Shown piece by piece: positions 9,905-25,611 of a stretch of DNA of 50,939 bases. Location of the stretch: positions 106,511 to 157,449 of the forward strand of contig NZ_VNKO01000006.1 of the NCBI RefSeq assembly GCF_008033445.1, in the 5' to 3' direction. The position numbers were made by a program, and so were the translations under genes. Positions within the stretch are counted from its first letter, which is position 1. Every line of letters starts with the position of its first letter. Origin of the DNA: Vulcaniibacterium gelatinicum. GTDB lineage: Bacteria > Pseudomonadota > Gammaproteobacteria > Xanthomonadales > Xanthomonadaceae. A model generated the notes under the pieces. The model was not told the origin of the DNA and made no database searches. It saw only the letters and a program-made list of their open reading frames with translations.

Positions 9905-11632
9905 TCAGTCCGTGCCCGCCACCGGCTCGCGGTGCACGACCACGAGCTGCACCGCCTCGCCGCCGCGCCAGTCGTCGGGAGCCAGGCGGTAGGCCAGGCG
10001 CAGGCGGGGTTCCGGCGCCGCACCGGCCCAGCCGCCGAACTCGATCGCGGCCAGGCGGCGGCCGTGGGCGGCGAGTTCGAGCTTGAGGTGGCGCTCGCCG
10101 ACCACACGCCAGTCGAGCACGTCGAACACGCCGTCGAACAGCGGCTCCGGATACCCCTGCCCCCACGGCCCGCCGTCGCGCAGCAGCTCGGCGTGGCGAC
10201 GGTCGAACTCGCCCGGGGCGAGCTCGCCGTCGCTGAGCAGCTCGGCCTGCAGCGCGGCCGGGTCGAGCATGCGCTCGACCTCGGCGCGCAGGGCCGCCTC
10301 GAACGGCGTCAGCGCCGCCTGCGGCAGGCTCAGGCCGGCGGCCATGGCGTGGCCGCCGAAGCGCGGGATCAGGCCCGGGTGGCGCGCATCCACCGCGGCC
10401 AGCGCGTCGCGGATGTGCAGGCCGGGGATCGAGCGCGCCGAGCCGCGCAGCGTATCGCTGCCCGGTTCGGCCGGCGCGAACGCGACCACCGGACGGTGCA
10501 GGCGTTCCTTGATCCTGGAGGCGACCAGGCCGACCACGCCCGGATGCCACTCGGGGTCGAACAGGCACAGCACTGGCGGCAGCTCGCCGTCGAAGGCGAT
10601 GCGGGCGAGCGCGGCCTCGGCCTCGTCCACCATCTGCTGCTGCACGCTGCGGCGCTCGGCGTTGATCGCATCGAGCGTGGCGGCGAGCGCCCGTGCGCGC
10701 GCCGGATCGTCGCAGAGCAGGCACTCGATGCCCAGCGCCATGTCCTCCAGGCGCCCGGCGGCGTTGATGCGCGGGGCGATCGCATGGCCGATGTCGGCCG
10801 CGGCCAGCGTGGCCAGGTCGCGGCCGGCGACCTCGGCCAGGGCGCGCAGGCCGGCGCAGCCCTGCCCCGCGCGCAGCCGGCGCAGGCCGGCGCCGACCAG
10901 GGCACGGTTGGTCACGTCGAGCGGCACCAGGTCGGCGACGGTGCCGACCGCGACCAGGTCGAGCAGCGTGGACAGGTCCGGCTCCGGCACCGGCACACGA
11001 CCCGCCTCGCGCAGCCGGCGACGCAGCGCGAGCAGCACGTAGAACATCACCCCGACGCCGGCCAGCGCCTTGGCCGGGAATGGATCGCCCGGGAGGTTCG
11101 GATTCACGATCGCATCGGCCGGCGGCAGGCCTGCGCCGGGCAGGTGGTGGTCGGTGACCAGCACCTGCCAGCCCTTCGCTTTCGCCGCGGCGATGCCGGC
11201 ATGGCAGGCGATGCCGTGGTCCACGGTCACGAGCAGGTCCGGGCGCAGCGCGGCGAGCTCCTCCACCAGCCCCGGCGACAGCCCGTAGCCGTGCACGATC
11301 CGGTTCGGCACCGCGTGCGAGACATGCCGTGCGCCGAGCAGGCGCAGGCCGCGCACGCCGAGCGCGCAGGCGGTGGCGCCATCGCAGTCGAAATCGCCGA
11401 CCACGACGATGTGGCGGTCGGCGGTGATCGCCGCTTCCAGCAGGGCCACCGCATGCGCAATGCCGCCGAGCAGTTCCGGCGGCGGCAGTTGCGCCAGGCG
11501 CGGCTGGGCCTCGTGCAGGCCGCGGCTGCCGCGCGCAGCGTGCAGGCGACGCAGCAGGGGCGGGAGCGTGCCCCACTCGCCATCGTGCGCCTGTCCCGCC
11601 TCGCGTCGGCGGATGCGGCGTGGCGGGGTCAT
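9905..11632 (-). CDS. recJ: Single-stranded-DNA-specific exonuclease RecJ
   Basis: The protein has 575 residues, the usual size. It is a DHH-family 5'-3' ssDNA exonuclease acting in RecF-pathway recombination and mismatch repair. The metal-binding motifs are visible in order: VVVGDFDCDGATA, VTVDHGIACHAG and LVTDHHLPG. DHHA1/OB sequences follow (PRFGGHAMAAGLSLP). The ATG at 11632 overlaps the rpfE stop by 4 bp (ATGA). It belongs to the greA-rpfE-recJ group of the rpf locus. Confidence 0.94.
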   Translation of the reverse strand: MTPPRRIRRREAGQAHDGEWGTLPPLLRRLHAARGSRGLHEAQPRLAQLPPPELLGGIAHAVALLEAAITADRHIVVVGDFDCDGATACALGVRGLRLLGARHVSHAVPNRIVHGYGLSPGLVEELAALRPDLLVTVDHGIACHAGIAAAKAKGWQVLVTDHHLPGAGLPPADAIVNPNLPGDPFPAKALAGVGVMFYVLLALRRRLREAGRVPVPEPDLSTLLDLVAVGTVADLVPLDVTNRALVGAGLRRLRAGQGCAGLRALAEVAGRDLATLAAADIGHAIAPRINAAGRLEDMALGIECLLCDDPARARALAATLDAINAERRSVQQQMVDEAEAALARIAFDGELPPVLCLFDPEWHPGVVGLVASRIKERLHRPVVAFAPAEPGSDTLRGSARSIPGLHIRDALAAVDARHPGLIPRFGGHAMAAGLSLPQAALTPFEAALRAEVERMLDPAALQAELLSDGELAPGEFDRRHAELLRDGGPWGQGYPEPLFDGVFDVLDWRVVGERHLKLELAAHGRRLAAIEFGGWAGAAPEPRLRLAYRLAPDDWRGGEAVQLVVVHREPVAGTD

Positions 11633-12564
11633 GCGAAGGCCGGCCTCGGCCGGCGCCAGAAGCGCCAGCGCTGGCGGGGCGCGAAGCGGAAGCGCGCGCC
11701 GTCCTCGAAATCGAGTTCCAGCGCGTCGAGCGTGCCGCGCCGCAGGGCCTCGACCGCGGGCACGAGCCAGGCCTCAGCCAGCGCAGCGGGATCGCGCGCG
11801 GCACGCAGGTCGTACAGCAAGGCGCCCTCGCGCGGGGCGAAGCACGCCGGCAGCGGCGCGGCGTCGCGCCCCGCCGCCTGCGCCAGCGCGGCGAGCAGGA
11901 CCTCCCCGCCGTGCACGGCCGCGTGCACGGTGCGCACATGGTCGGGCAGCACGCCGCCGCCCCAGAACCACAGCGAGTTGACCGGCGGCTTGCCGGCCGC
12001 CACGCGTGCGGCGTTGTGCGGATGGTTGTGCAGGATCACCTGCGCCTCGCTCAGCAGCACGCGCCAGCGACGGCCCTCCGGCCCTTCCGGCAGGTGTTCG
12101 AACAGGTCCGCGCCGAGCGCCTCGGACGGCTCGGCGAAGGCCGGCAGGCGCGCCTCGCGCGGCAGGCGCAGGTACCAGCGCGTCGGCGCCGGGGCATCGA
12201 TCGGGAAGCCGGCGTCGCCGAACAGCGGCCGCAGCGCCGGCAGGAAGGCCTCGGCGTCCTCGCGCGCGAGCCGCATCGTCTCGCCATGCGCGAGCAGGCG
12301 CACGCCGTTGATGTCGGGGCGGGCGTACACCGGGTCGGCGCGCAGCCAGCCGTGGGCGGGCGCGTCGCCGGCATCGCGCTGCCGGGTCAGGGCCGCGACC
12401 GGCCAGCCGCGCGGCAGCAGCTCGAAGTGGCGCAGCAGCTGCGCGCGCTCGCCGCCCTCCCCCGCGGGCAGCGCGTCCGCGCGCCCGAGCGCACGCGCCA
12501 CCGCGTCCGGCAGCGCGCCGGGCAGGCGCGCGCGCGGAGGCAGCAGGAAGGTGGCGGCGCGCAT
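11629..12564 (-). CDS. rpfE: RpfE-type protein, function unknown
   Basis: The protein has 311 residues. It matches the RpfE family that sits between greA and recJ in xanthomonads. The best conserved block is VNSLWFWGGGVLP, typical of cytoplasmic proteins once annotated as phosphoglycerate-mutase-like regulatory proteins. Mutants in Xanthomonas have mild effects on extracellular enzymes, but the biochemical activity is unknown. It starts 2 nt after the greA stop and overlaps recJ by 4 bp, so it is firmly in the operon. Confidence 0.8.
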   Translation of the reverse strand: MRAATFLLPPRARLPGALPDAVARALGRADALPAGEGGERAQLLRHFELLPRGWPVAALTRQRDAGDAPAHGWLRADPVYARPDINGVRLLAHGETMRLAREDAEAFLPALRPLFGDAGFPIDAPAPTRWYLRLPREARLPAFAEPSEALGADLFEHLPEGPEGRRWRVLLSEAQVILHNHPHNAARVAAGKPPVNSLWFWGGGVLPDHVRTVHAAVHGGEVLLAALAQAAGRDAAPLPACFAPREGALLYDLRAARDPAALAEAWLVPAVEALRRGTLDALELDFEDGARFRFAPRQRWRFWRRPRPAFA

Positions 12565-12566
12565 CC

Positions 12567-13039
12567 TCAGCCGACGTAGCGGACGCCGACGATCTCGTAC
12601 TCGCGCCGGCCGGCCGGCGCGTCAATGGTGACGGTGTCGCCCTCGTGCTTGCCGATCAGCGCACGCGCCACCGGCGAGGAAATGGCGATCAGGCCCTGCT
12701 TGATGTCGGCCTCGAGGTCGCCGACGATCTGGTAGGTCACTTCCTCGCCGCTCTCGGCGTCGGCCAGGTCCACGGTCGCGCCGAACACCACCCGCGTGCC
12801 CGGCTTGAGCGCGGCCACGTCGATGACCTGCGCGTGCGACAGCTCGGCCTCGAGCTGCTTGATCCGGCCCTCGATGAAGCCCTGCTGCTCGCGCGCGGCG
12901 TGGTACTCGGCGTTCTCGCGCAGGTCGCCGTGCGCGCGCGCCTCGGCGATGGCGTTGATCACCGCCGGCCGCTTGACCGACTTCAGTTCCTCGAGTTCGG
13001 CGCGCAGACGCTGCGCGCCCTTGGCCGTGAGTGGTGCCC

Positions 13040-13043
<4 letters not shown>
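12567..13043 (-). CDS. greA: Transcription elongation factor GreA
   Basis: The protein has 158 residues, exactly the E. coli length. An N-terminal antiparallel coiled coil (1-75) carries the acidic tip [21 protein letters not shown]. This reaches the RNA polymerase secondary channel to stimulate cleavage of backtracked transcripts. A C-terminal FKBP-like domain ends in [10 protein letters not shown]. The ATG at 13043 overlaps the carB stop by 4 bp (ATGA). Longer in-frame extensions upstream are shadows of carB. Confidence 0.95.
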
Positions 13044-16282
<3,239 letters not shown>

Positions 16283-16283
16283 G

Positions 16284-17405
<1,122 letters not shown>

Positions 17406-17445
17406 GGGGCTTCGCCTTGCTGGGAGGGGAGCGAGCCTCGCCCGC

Positions 17446-17469
17446 GCAACCCGGCCGGAAGCGGGTTGC
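17446..17469 (-). promoter_or_regulatory. Hairpin in the carA leader
   Basis: A perfect 8-bp stem (GCAACCCG / CGGGTTGC, 8-nt loop) lies in the 174-bp dapB-carA gap, in the predicted carA 5' leader. It could modulate carAB expression or end dapB transcription. There is no T-run after it on the - strand. Confidence 0.4.
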
Positions 17470-17529
17470 AGCAAAGCGCGGACGCGGGGGCAATCCGGTC
17501 CGTGCTGTCAGTGAGGCAGGCGAGCGGGA

Positions 17530-17535
17530 ATTGTA
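17530..17535 (-). promoter_or_regulatory. Candidate -10 box of carAB
   Basis: TACAAT on the - strand (5/6 match), about 125 nt before the carA GTG. The hexamer 17 nt upstream (TGGCGC) is a poor -35. A long leader would include the hairpin at 17446-17469. Confidence 0.4.
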
Positions 17536-17579
17536 CCGGCGCGGCCGGTCGGGCGCCAGCCGGAAATCCGCCGCCGAGT

Positions 17580-18290
17580 TCAGTCCAGCAGGTCGCGGAC
17601 CCGGTACAGGCCCGGCGCGCGGCCGTGCAGGCGGACGGCCGCATGCAGCGCGCCGCGGGCGAAGATGTCGCGGTTGCCGGCGCGATGGACCAGCTCGATG
17701 CGCTCGCCCGGCCCGGTGAACTGGACCAGGTGCTCGCCGACGATGTCGCCGGCGCGCAGGCTCGCGTAGCGCGGCGCCGCCCCACCCCGCTGCGCTGCCG
17801 CGCCCAGGGTCAGGGCGGTGCCGGACGGGGCGTCCTTCTTGTGCACGTGGTGCGACTCCACGATGTCGCAGTCCCAGCCGCGCAGCGCCGCGGCCGCGCG
17901 CTCCACCAGCTCGTGCAGCACCGCCACGCCGAGGCTGAAGTTGGATGCCCACAGCACCGGGATCCGCGTCGCGGCCGCGTCCAGGGCGGCGCGCTGGGCG
18001 TCGGACAGGCCGGTGGTGCCGGACACCAGCGGCCGGCCGCGCTGCGCGCACAGGGCCAGGATCCCGTCGAAGGCTTCCGGCAGGCTGAAGTCCACCGCCA
18101 CGTCGAACTCGGGCACGCCGGACAGTTCGCCGGCCGCGAACCAGGGGACGCCGTCGGCCACCCGTTGCGCCGGATGGCGCGAGACCGCCGCCACGATCGT
18201 GCAGTCGTCGCGTTCGCCGCACAGCCGCAGCAGGGCCTGGCCCATGCGGCCGCTGGCGCCGTGGATCAACAATCGGACGGGAACGGGCAT
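17580..18290 (-). CDS. dapB: 4-hydroxy-tetrahydrodipicolinate reductase
   Basis: The protein has 236 residues, shorter than E. coli DapB (273). It reduces 4-hydroxy-tetrahydrodipicolinate with NAD(P)H in lysine/diaminopimelate synthesis. The Rossmann motif LLIHGASGRMGQALL is at 7-21. SGTTGLS and the substrate motif ESHHVHKKDAPSGTALTLG, containing the catalytic His and Lys, are present. It heads the minus-strand run towards carAB. A promoter adjoins its start codon. Confidence 0.93.
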   Translation of the reverse strand: MPVPVRLLIHGASGRMGQALLRLCGERDDCTIVAAVSRHPAQRVADGVPWFAAGELSGVPEFDVAVDFSLPEAFDGILALCAQRGRPLVSGTTGLSDAQRAALDAAATRIPVLWASNFSLGVAVLHELVERAAAALRGWDCDIVESHHVHKKDAPSGTALTLGAAAQRGGAAPRYASLRAGDIVGEHLVQFTGPGERIELVHRAGNRDIFARGALHAAVRLHGRAPGLYRVRDLLD

Positions 18291-18296
18291 CCGTGC

Positions 18297-18326
18297 AGGC
18301 TAGCCGGTCGCGGCAGCGGTGGACAA
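18297..18326 (-). promoter_or_regulatory. dapB promoter, leaderless geometry
   Basis: On the - strand: TTGTCC (18326-18321), 18-nt spacer, TAGCCT (18302-18297), then exactly 6 nt before the dapB ATG. A start site 7 nt after the -10 would be the A of ATG. The -35 is identical to that of ssrA. No ribosome site separates -10 and ATG. Confidence 0.45.
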
Positions 18327-18333
18327 GCGCCGC

Positions 18334-20532
18334 TCAGGCATCGGTACCGCCGGAACGCGCCGGCGTGCTCACCCCATGCAGGGAGGCGGTGCGGGCCTTC
18401 ATCCGGTCCATCATCCGCCGCATGGCGGTGTCGAACGGCGTGTCGGCCTCACGCAGCCGCAGCCGGCCGAGCTTGACCATCGCCGCCAGCTCCTCGGGCG
18501 AGGCGACCAGCGCGCGCAGGCCGCGGCGGTTGACGAACAGCAGGCGCGAGGAGATCGGGCTGATCCAGGACACCTTGACCGGCTCCACCGACCCGGCTTC
18601 GTCGCACAGGTCCACCCAGGTGCCGACCTCGAGCGCGCGCATGCGCTCGGCCACGTCGGAGTCGAAATCCAGGGCACGGCGGTCGGCCACCAACCGCAGT
18701 TCCGGCTCGATCACCGGTTGCGGCTGCGGCATCGCCTGCGCCGGCAGACACACCGCGTCGGCCGCGGCGCGGTCGCCGGCGGCCAGCAGGTCGAGCGTGC
18801 GCTGCAACGCCGCGAGCATCTCCTCCGCTCCCGGCCCGCTGCAGCCCGCGCTCGCCAGGACGTCGAGCAGGACCGGCCGGTCCAGCCCGGCGTCCGCATC
18901 CGGAACCGAGCCGGTGTCCTCGCATGCATCCATCAGGCCGACCACCGCGCGCAACGCATCGGCATAGCGCGGCGAACCCTTGCCCTCGCGCAGGATGACC
19001 TGGGTGAGATGGTGGCTGGCGTACTGGGCGACGAACTCGTCCACCGCGGGCGGCAGATGGCGCGCGTCGCGGTTGAGCGCCAGGTCCACCGCGGCGCTCT
19101 CGCGCGCCTGTTCCAGGCGCTCGCGTCCGCGCTGCGCCTCGGCCGCGCGACGTTCGGCCAGCTCGATCCGCTTGCGGTACTGGTCCAGGAACGCGCGCAG
19201 CTCCTGCTCGAGCAGCTCGAAGATCGCCATGTCCTCGTTGTACTCGGCGACCAGGCGGTCGATCGCCGCATCCACCCGGTCGAGCAGCTCGCGTTCCTGC
19301 GGCCCGTCGCCGTGGTTGCCGTCGCAGGCCTCGGCGACGACGTTGAGCAGGCGCCGCGCCGGGTGCTCCCGGGACAGGAACATGCGCCGGTCCTGCATCG
19401 CGACCTTGACGTACGGCACCAGCAGCCGATTGAGCTTGCGCCGCACGCCGGGCTCGAAATGGCGCTCGTCCAGCAGCACGTCGAACAGCATGCCGACCAG
19501 ATCCACGGCGTCGTCGGCCTGGCTCGACAGGTGCAGGCCCTCGCCGCCGATGCCGAGCCGGCGCGCTCCGTCCAGCACGCCGCGGCGCAGCCGCTCGGCG
19601 AGGGTGAGCCCGTCGTCCTCGTGCGCGTGCTCGAGGCCCGGTGGTGGTTCGTGCTGGAGCAGGGACAGGACCGAGATCACCGACCTCGTGTCGAGCGGCG
19701 TGCCCGCGGGCTGCGCGGCTGCCGCGCCCTGCTTCCAGACCCGCAGCAGGTCGAGCAATTCCGAATACACGGCCTCGTCGCTAGCGCCAGCCTCGTCTCG
19801 ACCCTGTGGCCGCGGTTCCCGCGCGCCGGTACCGGCCTGCGCCGGTGCGCTCTCGTGCTCCGCCGGCGGCGCCCCTGCCTGCACTTCGGGCATGGCATGC
19901 GGCAGGATCCCGGCGGCGGCCAGGGTCGCGTTGAGGCGCTCGTAGAGGCCGGCCAGCGCGGTCGCCAGCTCGCGCTCGAAGAACTTGTACAGGACGATGC
20001 GGACACCGGTCGGCAACTCGACCGCGCCGAGCGCGTTGTGCAACGCCTCGCCCAGGAATGCGGGCGCGGCCGGATTCTCGCCCTGCGCCATCGCCACCCG
20101 GCCGGTGAGCGCGGCCAGGCGCTTGTCGAGCAGTTCCAGCGCCGGCGCATGCGCGTGCGCAAGGCTGTTCACCAGTTGTTCGTGCGCGAGCTGCTCCTCC
20201 AGCCCCTCCTCCGAGAGCAGGCTGAGCGGCGTGGGGTCGTGCCTGCGCGGCAGCGCCGGCCCCTGCAACTTGCGGAATGCGCCGGCCAGCGCCTGGTCGA
20301 AGCGCTGCACGATCCCGGCACGGGCGCGGCGCAGGTCGCGCAGCGCGGTCAGTTCCACGTCCTCGCCGTTCTGGCTGCGGTCGAACAGATAGTCGTCGGC
20401 GCGCCGCAGCACCAGGTCCAGGGCTGCCCCCACCTGGTCCTGGGTGGTGCGCTGCAGGGATGCAAGCAGCAATCCCGGATCGTGGCTTCCTGCCGGAAGA
20501 ATCGGGTCGTGCGGAGTCATGCGGCCGGCCAT
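18334..20532 (-). CDS. DUF1631 family protein
   Basis: The protein has 732 residues and is predicted cytoplasmic and largely helical. The C-terminal part (about 600-690), with [20 protein letters not shown], matches the end of DUF1631 proteins, a long uncharacterised proteobacterial family. This C-terminal beta-rich block resembles PilZ-like folds, which would suggest cyclic di-GMP-linked regulation (inference). A central coiled-coil-rich part (about 455-495) is seen. ATG at 20520 is an alternative start. It sits between dapB and dnaJ with no obvious functional tie. Confidence 0.75.
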   Translation of the reverse strand: MAGRMTPHDPILPAGSHDPGLLLASLQRTTQDQVGAALDLVLRRADDYLFDRSQNGEDVELTALRDLRRARAGIVQRFDQALAGAFRKLQGPALPRRHDPTPLSLLSEEGLEEQLAHEQLVNSLAHAHAPALELLDKRLAALTGRVAMAQGENPAAPAFLGEALHNALGAVELPTGVRIVLYKFFERELATALAGLYERLNATLAAAGILPHAMPEVQAGAPPAEHESAPAQAGTGAREPRPQGRDEAGASDEAVYSELLDLLRVWKQGAAAAQPAGTPLDTRSVISVLSLLQHEPPPGLEHAHEDDGLTLAERLRRGVLDGARRLGIGGEGLHLSSQADDAVDLVGMLFDVLLDERHFEPGVRRKLNRLLVPYVKVAMQDRRMFLSREHPARRLLNVVAEACDGNHGDGPQERELLDRVDAAIDRLVAEYNEDMAIFELLEQELRAFLDQYRKRIELAERRAAEAQRGRERLEQARESAAVDLALNRDARHLPPAVDEFVAQYASHHLTQVILREGKGSPRYADALRAVVGLMDACEDTGSVPDADAGLDRPVLLDVLASAGCSGPGAEEMLAALQRTLDLLAAGDRAAADAVCLPAQAMPQPQPVIEPELRLVADRRALDFDSDVAERMRALEVGTWVDLCDEAGSVEPVKVSWISPISSRLLFVNRRGLRALVASPEELAAMVKLGRLRLREADTPFDTAMRRMMDRMKARTASLHGVSTPARSGGTDA

Positions 20533-20592
20533 GGGATGCCTGGCCCCATCCTAACCAGCCGTCCGGGACAAAGCGTGATCTCCGTCCAGAAG

Positions 20593-20613
20593 CCGGCCAC
20601 GTCCGTCGGCCGG
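20593..20613 (-). terminator. Hairpin directly after dnaJ
   Basis: CCGGCC-9 nt-GGCCGG abuts the dnaJ stop codon. It is a GC-only 6-bp stem without a T-run, possibly the end of the dnaK-dnaJ transcript. Confidence 0.35.
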
Positions 20614-21744
20614 TCAGGACACCATCCGCTCCCAGAAGCCCTTCACGCCGTCGAGGAACGTGCTCGCCTTGGGCGAGTGCCGGCGCGCGCCCTCGCCGAC
20701 GAAGGTGGCCTCGAACCTCTCCAGCAGCTCGCGCTGCTCGGCGGTGAGGTTCACCGGGGTCTCGACCACGATCTTGCAATACAGGTCGCCGCGGCCGCGG
20801 CTGCGCACCGACTTGACCCCCTTCTCGCGCAGGCGGAACACCTTGCCGGTCTGGGTCTCGGCCGGGATGCGCAGCTCCACCTCGCCGTCGAGGGTGGGCA
20901 CGCGGATCACGTCGCCGAGCGCGGCCTGGGAGATGCGAACCGGCACTTCGCAGTGCAGGTCGTCGCCGTCGCGGACGAAGATCTCGTGCGGGCGCACGCG
21001 GATCTCGACGTACAGGTCGCCCGGCGGCGCGCCGGGCGCGCCGGCCTCGCCCTCGCCGGCCAGGCGGATGCGGTCGCCGTTGTCCACACCGGCCGGGATC
21101 CGGACCGAAAGGACCTTCTCCTCCTCCAGCCGGCCACTGCCCATGCATGGCTTGCAGGGGTCGGGAATGGTCTTGCCGCGTCCGCCGCAGTGCGGGCAGG
21201 TCTGCTGCATCTGGAAGATGCCGCGCTGCAGGCGCACCTGGCCGCGGCCGTGGCAGGTGCGGCAGGTGTCGAGCTTGCCGTCGGCCGAGCCGGAACCGGC
21301 GCAGTGATGGCAGGACACCATGGTCGGCACTTCGATGCGCTTCTCGACCCCGGCCACCGCTTCCTCGAGGTCGAGCTCGAGCACGTAGCCGATGTCGGCG
21401 CCGCGACGCGGACCGCCGCGCGCGCCACCGCCGAAGATGCTGCCGAACAGGTCGCCGAACAGGTCGTTGACGTCGGCGAAGCCCGGCCCCGGACCGGCAC
21501 CGGCGCCGCCCATGCCGTGTTCGAACGCGGCGTGGCCGTGCATGTCGTAGACCCGACGACGGGCCGGGTCGGAGAGGACCTCGTAGGCCTCCTTGCACTC
21601 CTTGAACGCGGCCTCCGCCTCCTTGTCCCCCGGGTTGCGGTCCGGGTGGTACTTCATCGCGCAGCGGCGGTAGGCCTTCTTCAGCTCCTCGTCGCTGGCG
21701 TCGCGGCCAACCCCCAGGACTTCGTAGTAGTCGCGCTTGCTCAT
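20614..21744 (-). CDS. dnaJ: Chaperone protein DnaJ
   Basis: The protein has 376 residues (E. coli 376). It is the Hsp40 co-chaperone that delivers clients to DnaK and stimulates its ATPase. The J domain starts [14 protein letters not shown], with the HPD motif in [12 protein letters not shown] Gly-rich linker holds [12 protein letters not shown]. Four zinc-finger repeats follow: [27 protein letters not shown] and CKPCMGSGR. The ATG at 21744 follows GGGGAAGAG. It lies downstream of dnaK with a 128-bp hairpin-rich gap. Confidence 0.97.
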   Translation of the reverse strand: MSKRDYYEVLGVGRDASDEELKKAYRRCAMKYHPDRNPGDKEAEAAFKECKEAYEVLSDPARRRVYDMHGHAAFEHGMGGAGAGPGPGFADVNDLFGDLFGSIFGGGARGGPRRGADIGYVLELDLEEAVAGVEKRIEVPTMVSCHHCAGSGSADGKLDTCRTCHGRGQVRLQRGIFQMQQTCPHCGGRGKTIPDPCKPCMGSGRLEEEKVLSVRIPAGVDNGDRIRLAGEGEAGAPGAPPGDLYVEIRVRPHEIFVRDGDDLHCEVPVRISQAALGDVIRVPTLDGEVELRIPAETQTGKVFRLREKGVKSVRSRGRGDLYCKIVVETPVNLTAEQRELLERFEATFVGEGARRHSPKASTFLDGVKGFWERMVS

Positions 21745-21801
21745 GCGTTGGCTCTTCCCCACCCCGCCGGGGACTGCCGGGGCGGGATCCGGTCATGCGC
21801 G

Positions 21802-21834
21802 AAGGTCCGGGGCCGCAGGACGACCCCGAACCTT
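21802..21834. promoter_or_regulatory. Hairpin in the dnaK-dnaJ gap
   Basis: AAGGTCCGGGG pairs with CCCCGAACCTT (11 bp, one G-U/A-C mismatch, 11-nt loop). A second hairpin lies beside it at 21844-21863 (CCCTCTCC-GCAA-GGGGAGGG on the - strand). Neither has a T-run. Between dnaK and dnaJ they may reduce read-through or protect dnaK mRNA 3' ends. Confidence 0.5.
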
Positions 21835-21872
21835 CATTTCCACCCCTCCCCTTGCGGAGAGGGCCGGCCAGC

Positions 21873-23801
<1,929 letters not shown>

Positions 23802-23899
23802 GGTGATGGTTCCTCTGGAATCCGGTGCTGGCTGGCGGGCGGGCCGCCGATGGGGGCTATCTGGGGCTGGCGCCGCGCCCTTCAAGGGCGGGCGCGAGC

Positions 23900-24433
23900 T
23901 CAGTCGTGTTTGGCCACCACGACCAGGGCCGGGCGCAGCAGGCGCTCGTTGAGCGCGTAGCCCTTCTGGAACAGGCGAGCCACGGTGCCGGGGGGCACGC
24001 CCTCGGCCTCGACCATGCTCATGGCCTGGTGGCGCTCGGGGTCGAAGGTGTCGCCCGGCGCGGGGGCGATCTCGACCAGGCCGTTGTTCTCGGCGATCCG
24101 GTGCAACTGGCGCAGGGTCAGCTCCATGCCCTCGCGCAGCGGGTCGTTCTCGGCCGCGGCGGCCAGGCCCGCCTCCATGCTGTCGAACAACGGCAGCAGC
24201 TCGGCCAGCAGGCGTTCGTTGGCGAACCTGCGCGCCTGTTCGATCTCGCGCGCCATGCGCTTGCGCTGGTTGTCCAGGTCGGCGCGCTCGCGCAGGGCGT
24301 CGGCGCGCAGCTGGTCGAGTTCGGCCTTCAAGCGCTCGATCTGTTCGGCCAGCCCGCCCTCGGACGCGGCCTCAGGCTCGCGCGGAGCCTCACTGGCCAG
24401 GCTGGTCTCGGCATTGGTCGGTTCGGTGGACAT
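23900..24433 (-). CDS. grpE: Nucleotide exchange factor GrpE
   Basis: The protein has 177 residues. An acidic, flexible N-terminus precedes a long coiled coil (about 30-85, [20 protein letters not shown]). The C-terminal beta domain holds [20 protein letters not shown] and [19 protein letters not shown]. It releases ADP from DnaK. The ATG at 24433 has an AAGGGA ribosome site. It follows hrcA with a 73-bp gap. Confidence 0.96.
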   Translation of the reverse strand: MSTEPTNAETSLASEAPREPEAASEGGLAEQIERLKAELDQLRADALRERADLDNQRKRMAREIEQARRFANERLLAELLPLFDSMEAGLAAAAENDPLREGMELTLRQLHRIAENNGLVEIAPAPGDTFDPERHQAMSMVEAEGVPPGTVARLFQKGYALNERLLRPALVVVAKHD

Positions 24434-24506
24434 GCAGTGATCCCTTCGCGGCCCGCGCCGCGCAGACTCAAGGGATAGGGGCGCCGCCCCCGCTTTCAAG
24501 TGGCGG

Positions 24507-25556
24507 TCACGACCGGGTCGGCTCGATCGCCTCGCCCAGCACTTCTGCCGCGGCCTGCACCAGCGGGATCACCCGGTCGTAGGCCATGCGGGTGGGGCCG
24601 ATCACGCCGAGCACGCCCAGCACCCTGCCCTGCGCCGCGTAGGGCGCGGTGACCAGCGAGACGCCCTCGAGCGGCGCCAGGCCGGTTTCCTCGCCGATGA
24701 AGATGCGCACGCCGGGCGCGCGCAGGGTGCGCTCGAGCAGCTGCAGGATCTCGCGCTTGCGGGCGAAGGCCTCGAACAGCTCGCGCAGGCGGTCGAGGTC
24801 GGACAGGTCCTGCACCCCGAGCAGGCGGCTCTGCCCGGCCACCACCACGTCCTCGTCGCTGCCGGCCAGGGCCTGCTCGGCCAGCTCCACCGTGCTGGCC
24901 AGCAGCGCCTCCATCTCGCTGCGCGCGGCGCGCAGCTCCTGCAGCAGGGTGGCGCGGACCTCCGCCAGCGGCCGGCCGGCGAAGTGCTGGTTCAGGTAGT
25001 TGGCCACCCGCTCGAGCTCGGCCGCGTCGTACTGGCGGCGGGTCTGCAGGATCCGGTTCTGCACGTCGTTGTCGGCGAAGACCAGGATCGCCAGCACCCG
25101 CTGGCCCTCCAGCGGCACGAAATCAATGTGCCGGAACGCGAACTGCTCGCGCCGCGGCACGCTGACCACGCCCACGAAATGGGTCATCGCCGAGAGCAGC
25201 TCGGAGGCGCTGCCGAGCAGGGCCTGGGTGCCCGAGCCGGTGGGCAGCTCGTGGCGCAGGCGCTCGACCTCGGTTTCCGGCAGCGGCCGCACCTGCAGCA
25301 GCGAGTCCACGAATACCCGATAGCCCTGCGCGGTCGGCACCCGCCCGGCCGAGGTGTGCGGCGAGGCCACCAGGCCGATCTCCTCCAGGTCGGCCAGGAT
25401 GTTGCGGATCGTGGCCGGGCTGATGTCGAGCCCGGCGTGCCGCGCCAGGGTCTGCGACCCGACCGGCTCGCCGTCGCGGATGTAGCGCGCGATCAGCGTG
25501 CGCAGCAACTGGCGGGCGCGCGGGTCGAGCTGCGGGACGGCGGGAGTGCGGGCCAT
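24507..25556 (-). CDS. hrcA: Heat-inducible transcription repressor HrcA
   Basis: The protein has 349 residues. An N-terminal winged-helix domain ([20 protein letters not shown], then [18 protein letters not shown]) precedes a GAF-like dimer domain. HrcA classically represses groESL and dnaK operons through CIRCE (TTAGCACTC-N9-GAGTGCTAA). No CIRCE copy is visible in the 55-bp recN-hrcA gap or anywhere upstream of grpE or dnaK. Targets may therefore lie elsewhere (for example groESL), or the local operon may depend on sigma32. A promoter abuts the ATG. Confidence 0.95.
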   Translation of the reverse strand: MARTPAVPQLDPRARQLLRTLIARYIRDGEPVGSQTLARHAGLDISPATIRNILADLEEIGLVASPHTSAGRVPTAQGYRVFVDSLLQVRPLPETEVERLRHELPTGSGTQALLGSASELLSAMTHFVGVVSVPRREQFAFRHIDFVPLEGQRVLAILVFADNDVQNRILQTRRQYDAAELERVANYLNQHFAGRPLAEVRATLLQELRAARSEMEALLASTVELAEQALAGSDEDVVVAGQSRLLGVQDLSDLDRLRELFEAFARKREILQLLERTLRAPGVRIFIGEETGLAPLEGVSLVTAPYAAQGRVLGVLGVIGPTRMAYDRVIPLVQAAAEVLGEAIEPTRS

Positions 25557-25562
25557 GCCGCG

Positions 25563-25591
25563 GATATACGACCGGGGGCGGAGCGGCGCAA
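25563..25591 (-). promoter_or_regulatory. hrcA promoter, leaderless geometry
   Basis: TTGCGC (25591-25586), 17-nt spacer, TATATC (25568-25563), then 6 nt to the hrcA ATG. The predicted transcript starts at or next to the A of ATG. No Shine-Dalgarno fits between. Confidence 0.55.
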
Positions 25592-25599
25592 GCGGCCGC

Positions 25600-25605
25600 T
25601 ACACT
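25600..25605 (+). promoter_or_regulatory. recN -10 box, leaderless geometry
   Basis: TACACT followed by 6 nt and the recN ATG. No good -35 and no LexA-type palindrome is seen. The promoter overlaps the divergent hrcA promoter region. Confidence 0.4.
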
Positions 25606-25611
25606 TGCGCC

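Noticed and set aside
25557-25611. CIRCE element or LexA box in the hrcA-recN gap
   Set aside because: No TTAGCACTC-N9-GAGTGCTAA and no CTGT-N8-ACAG palindrome or other convincing SOS-type dyad can be read in the 55 bp.
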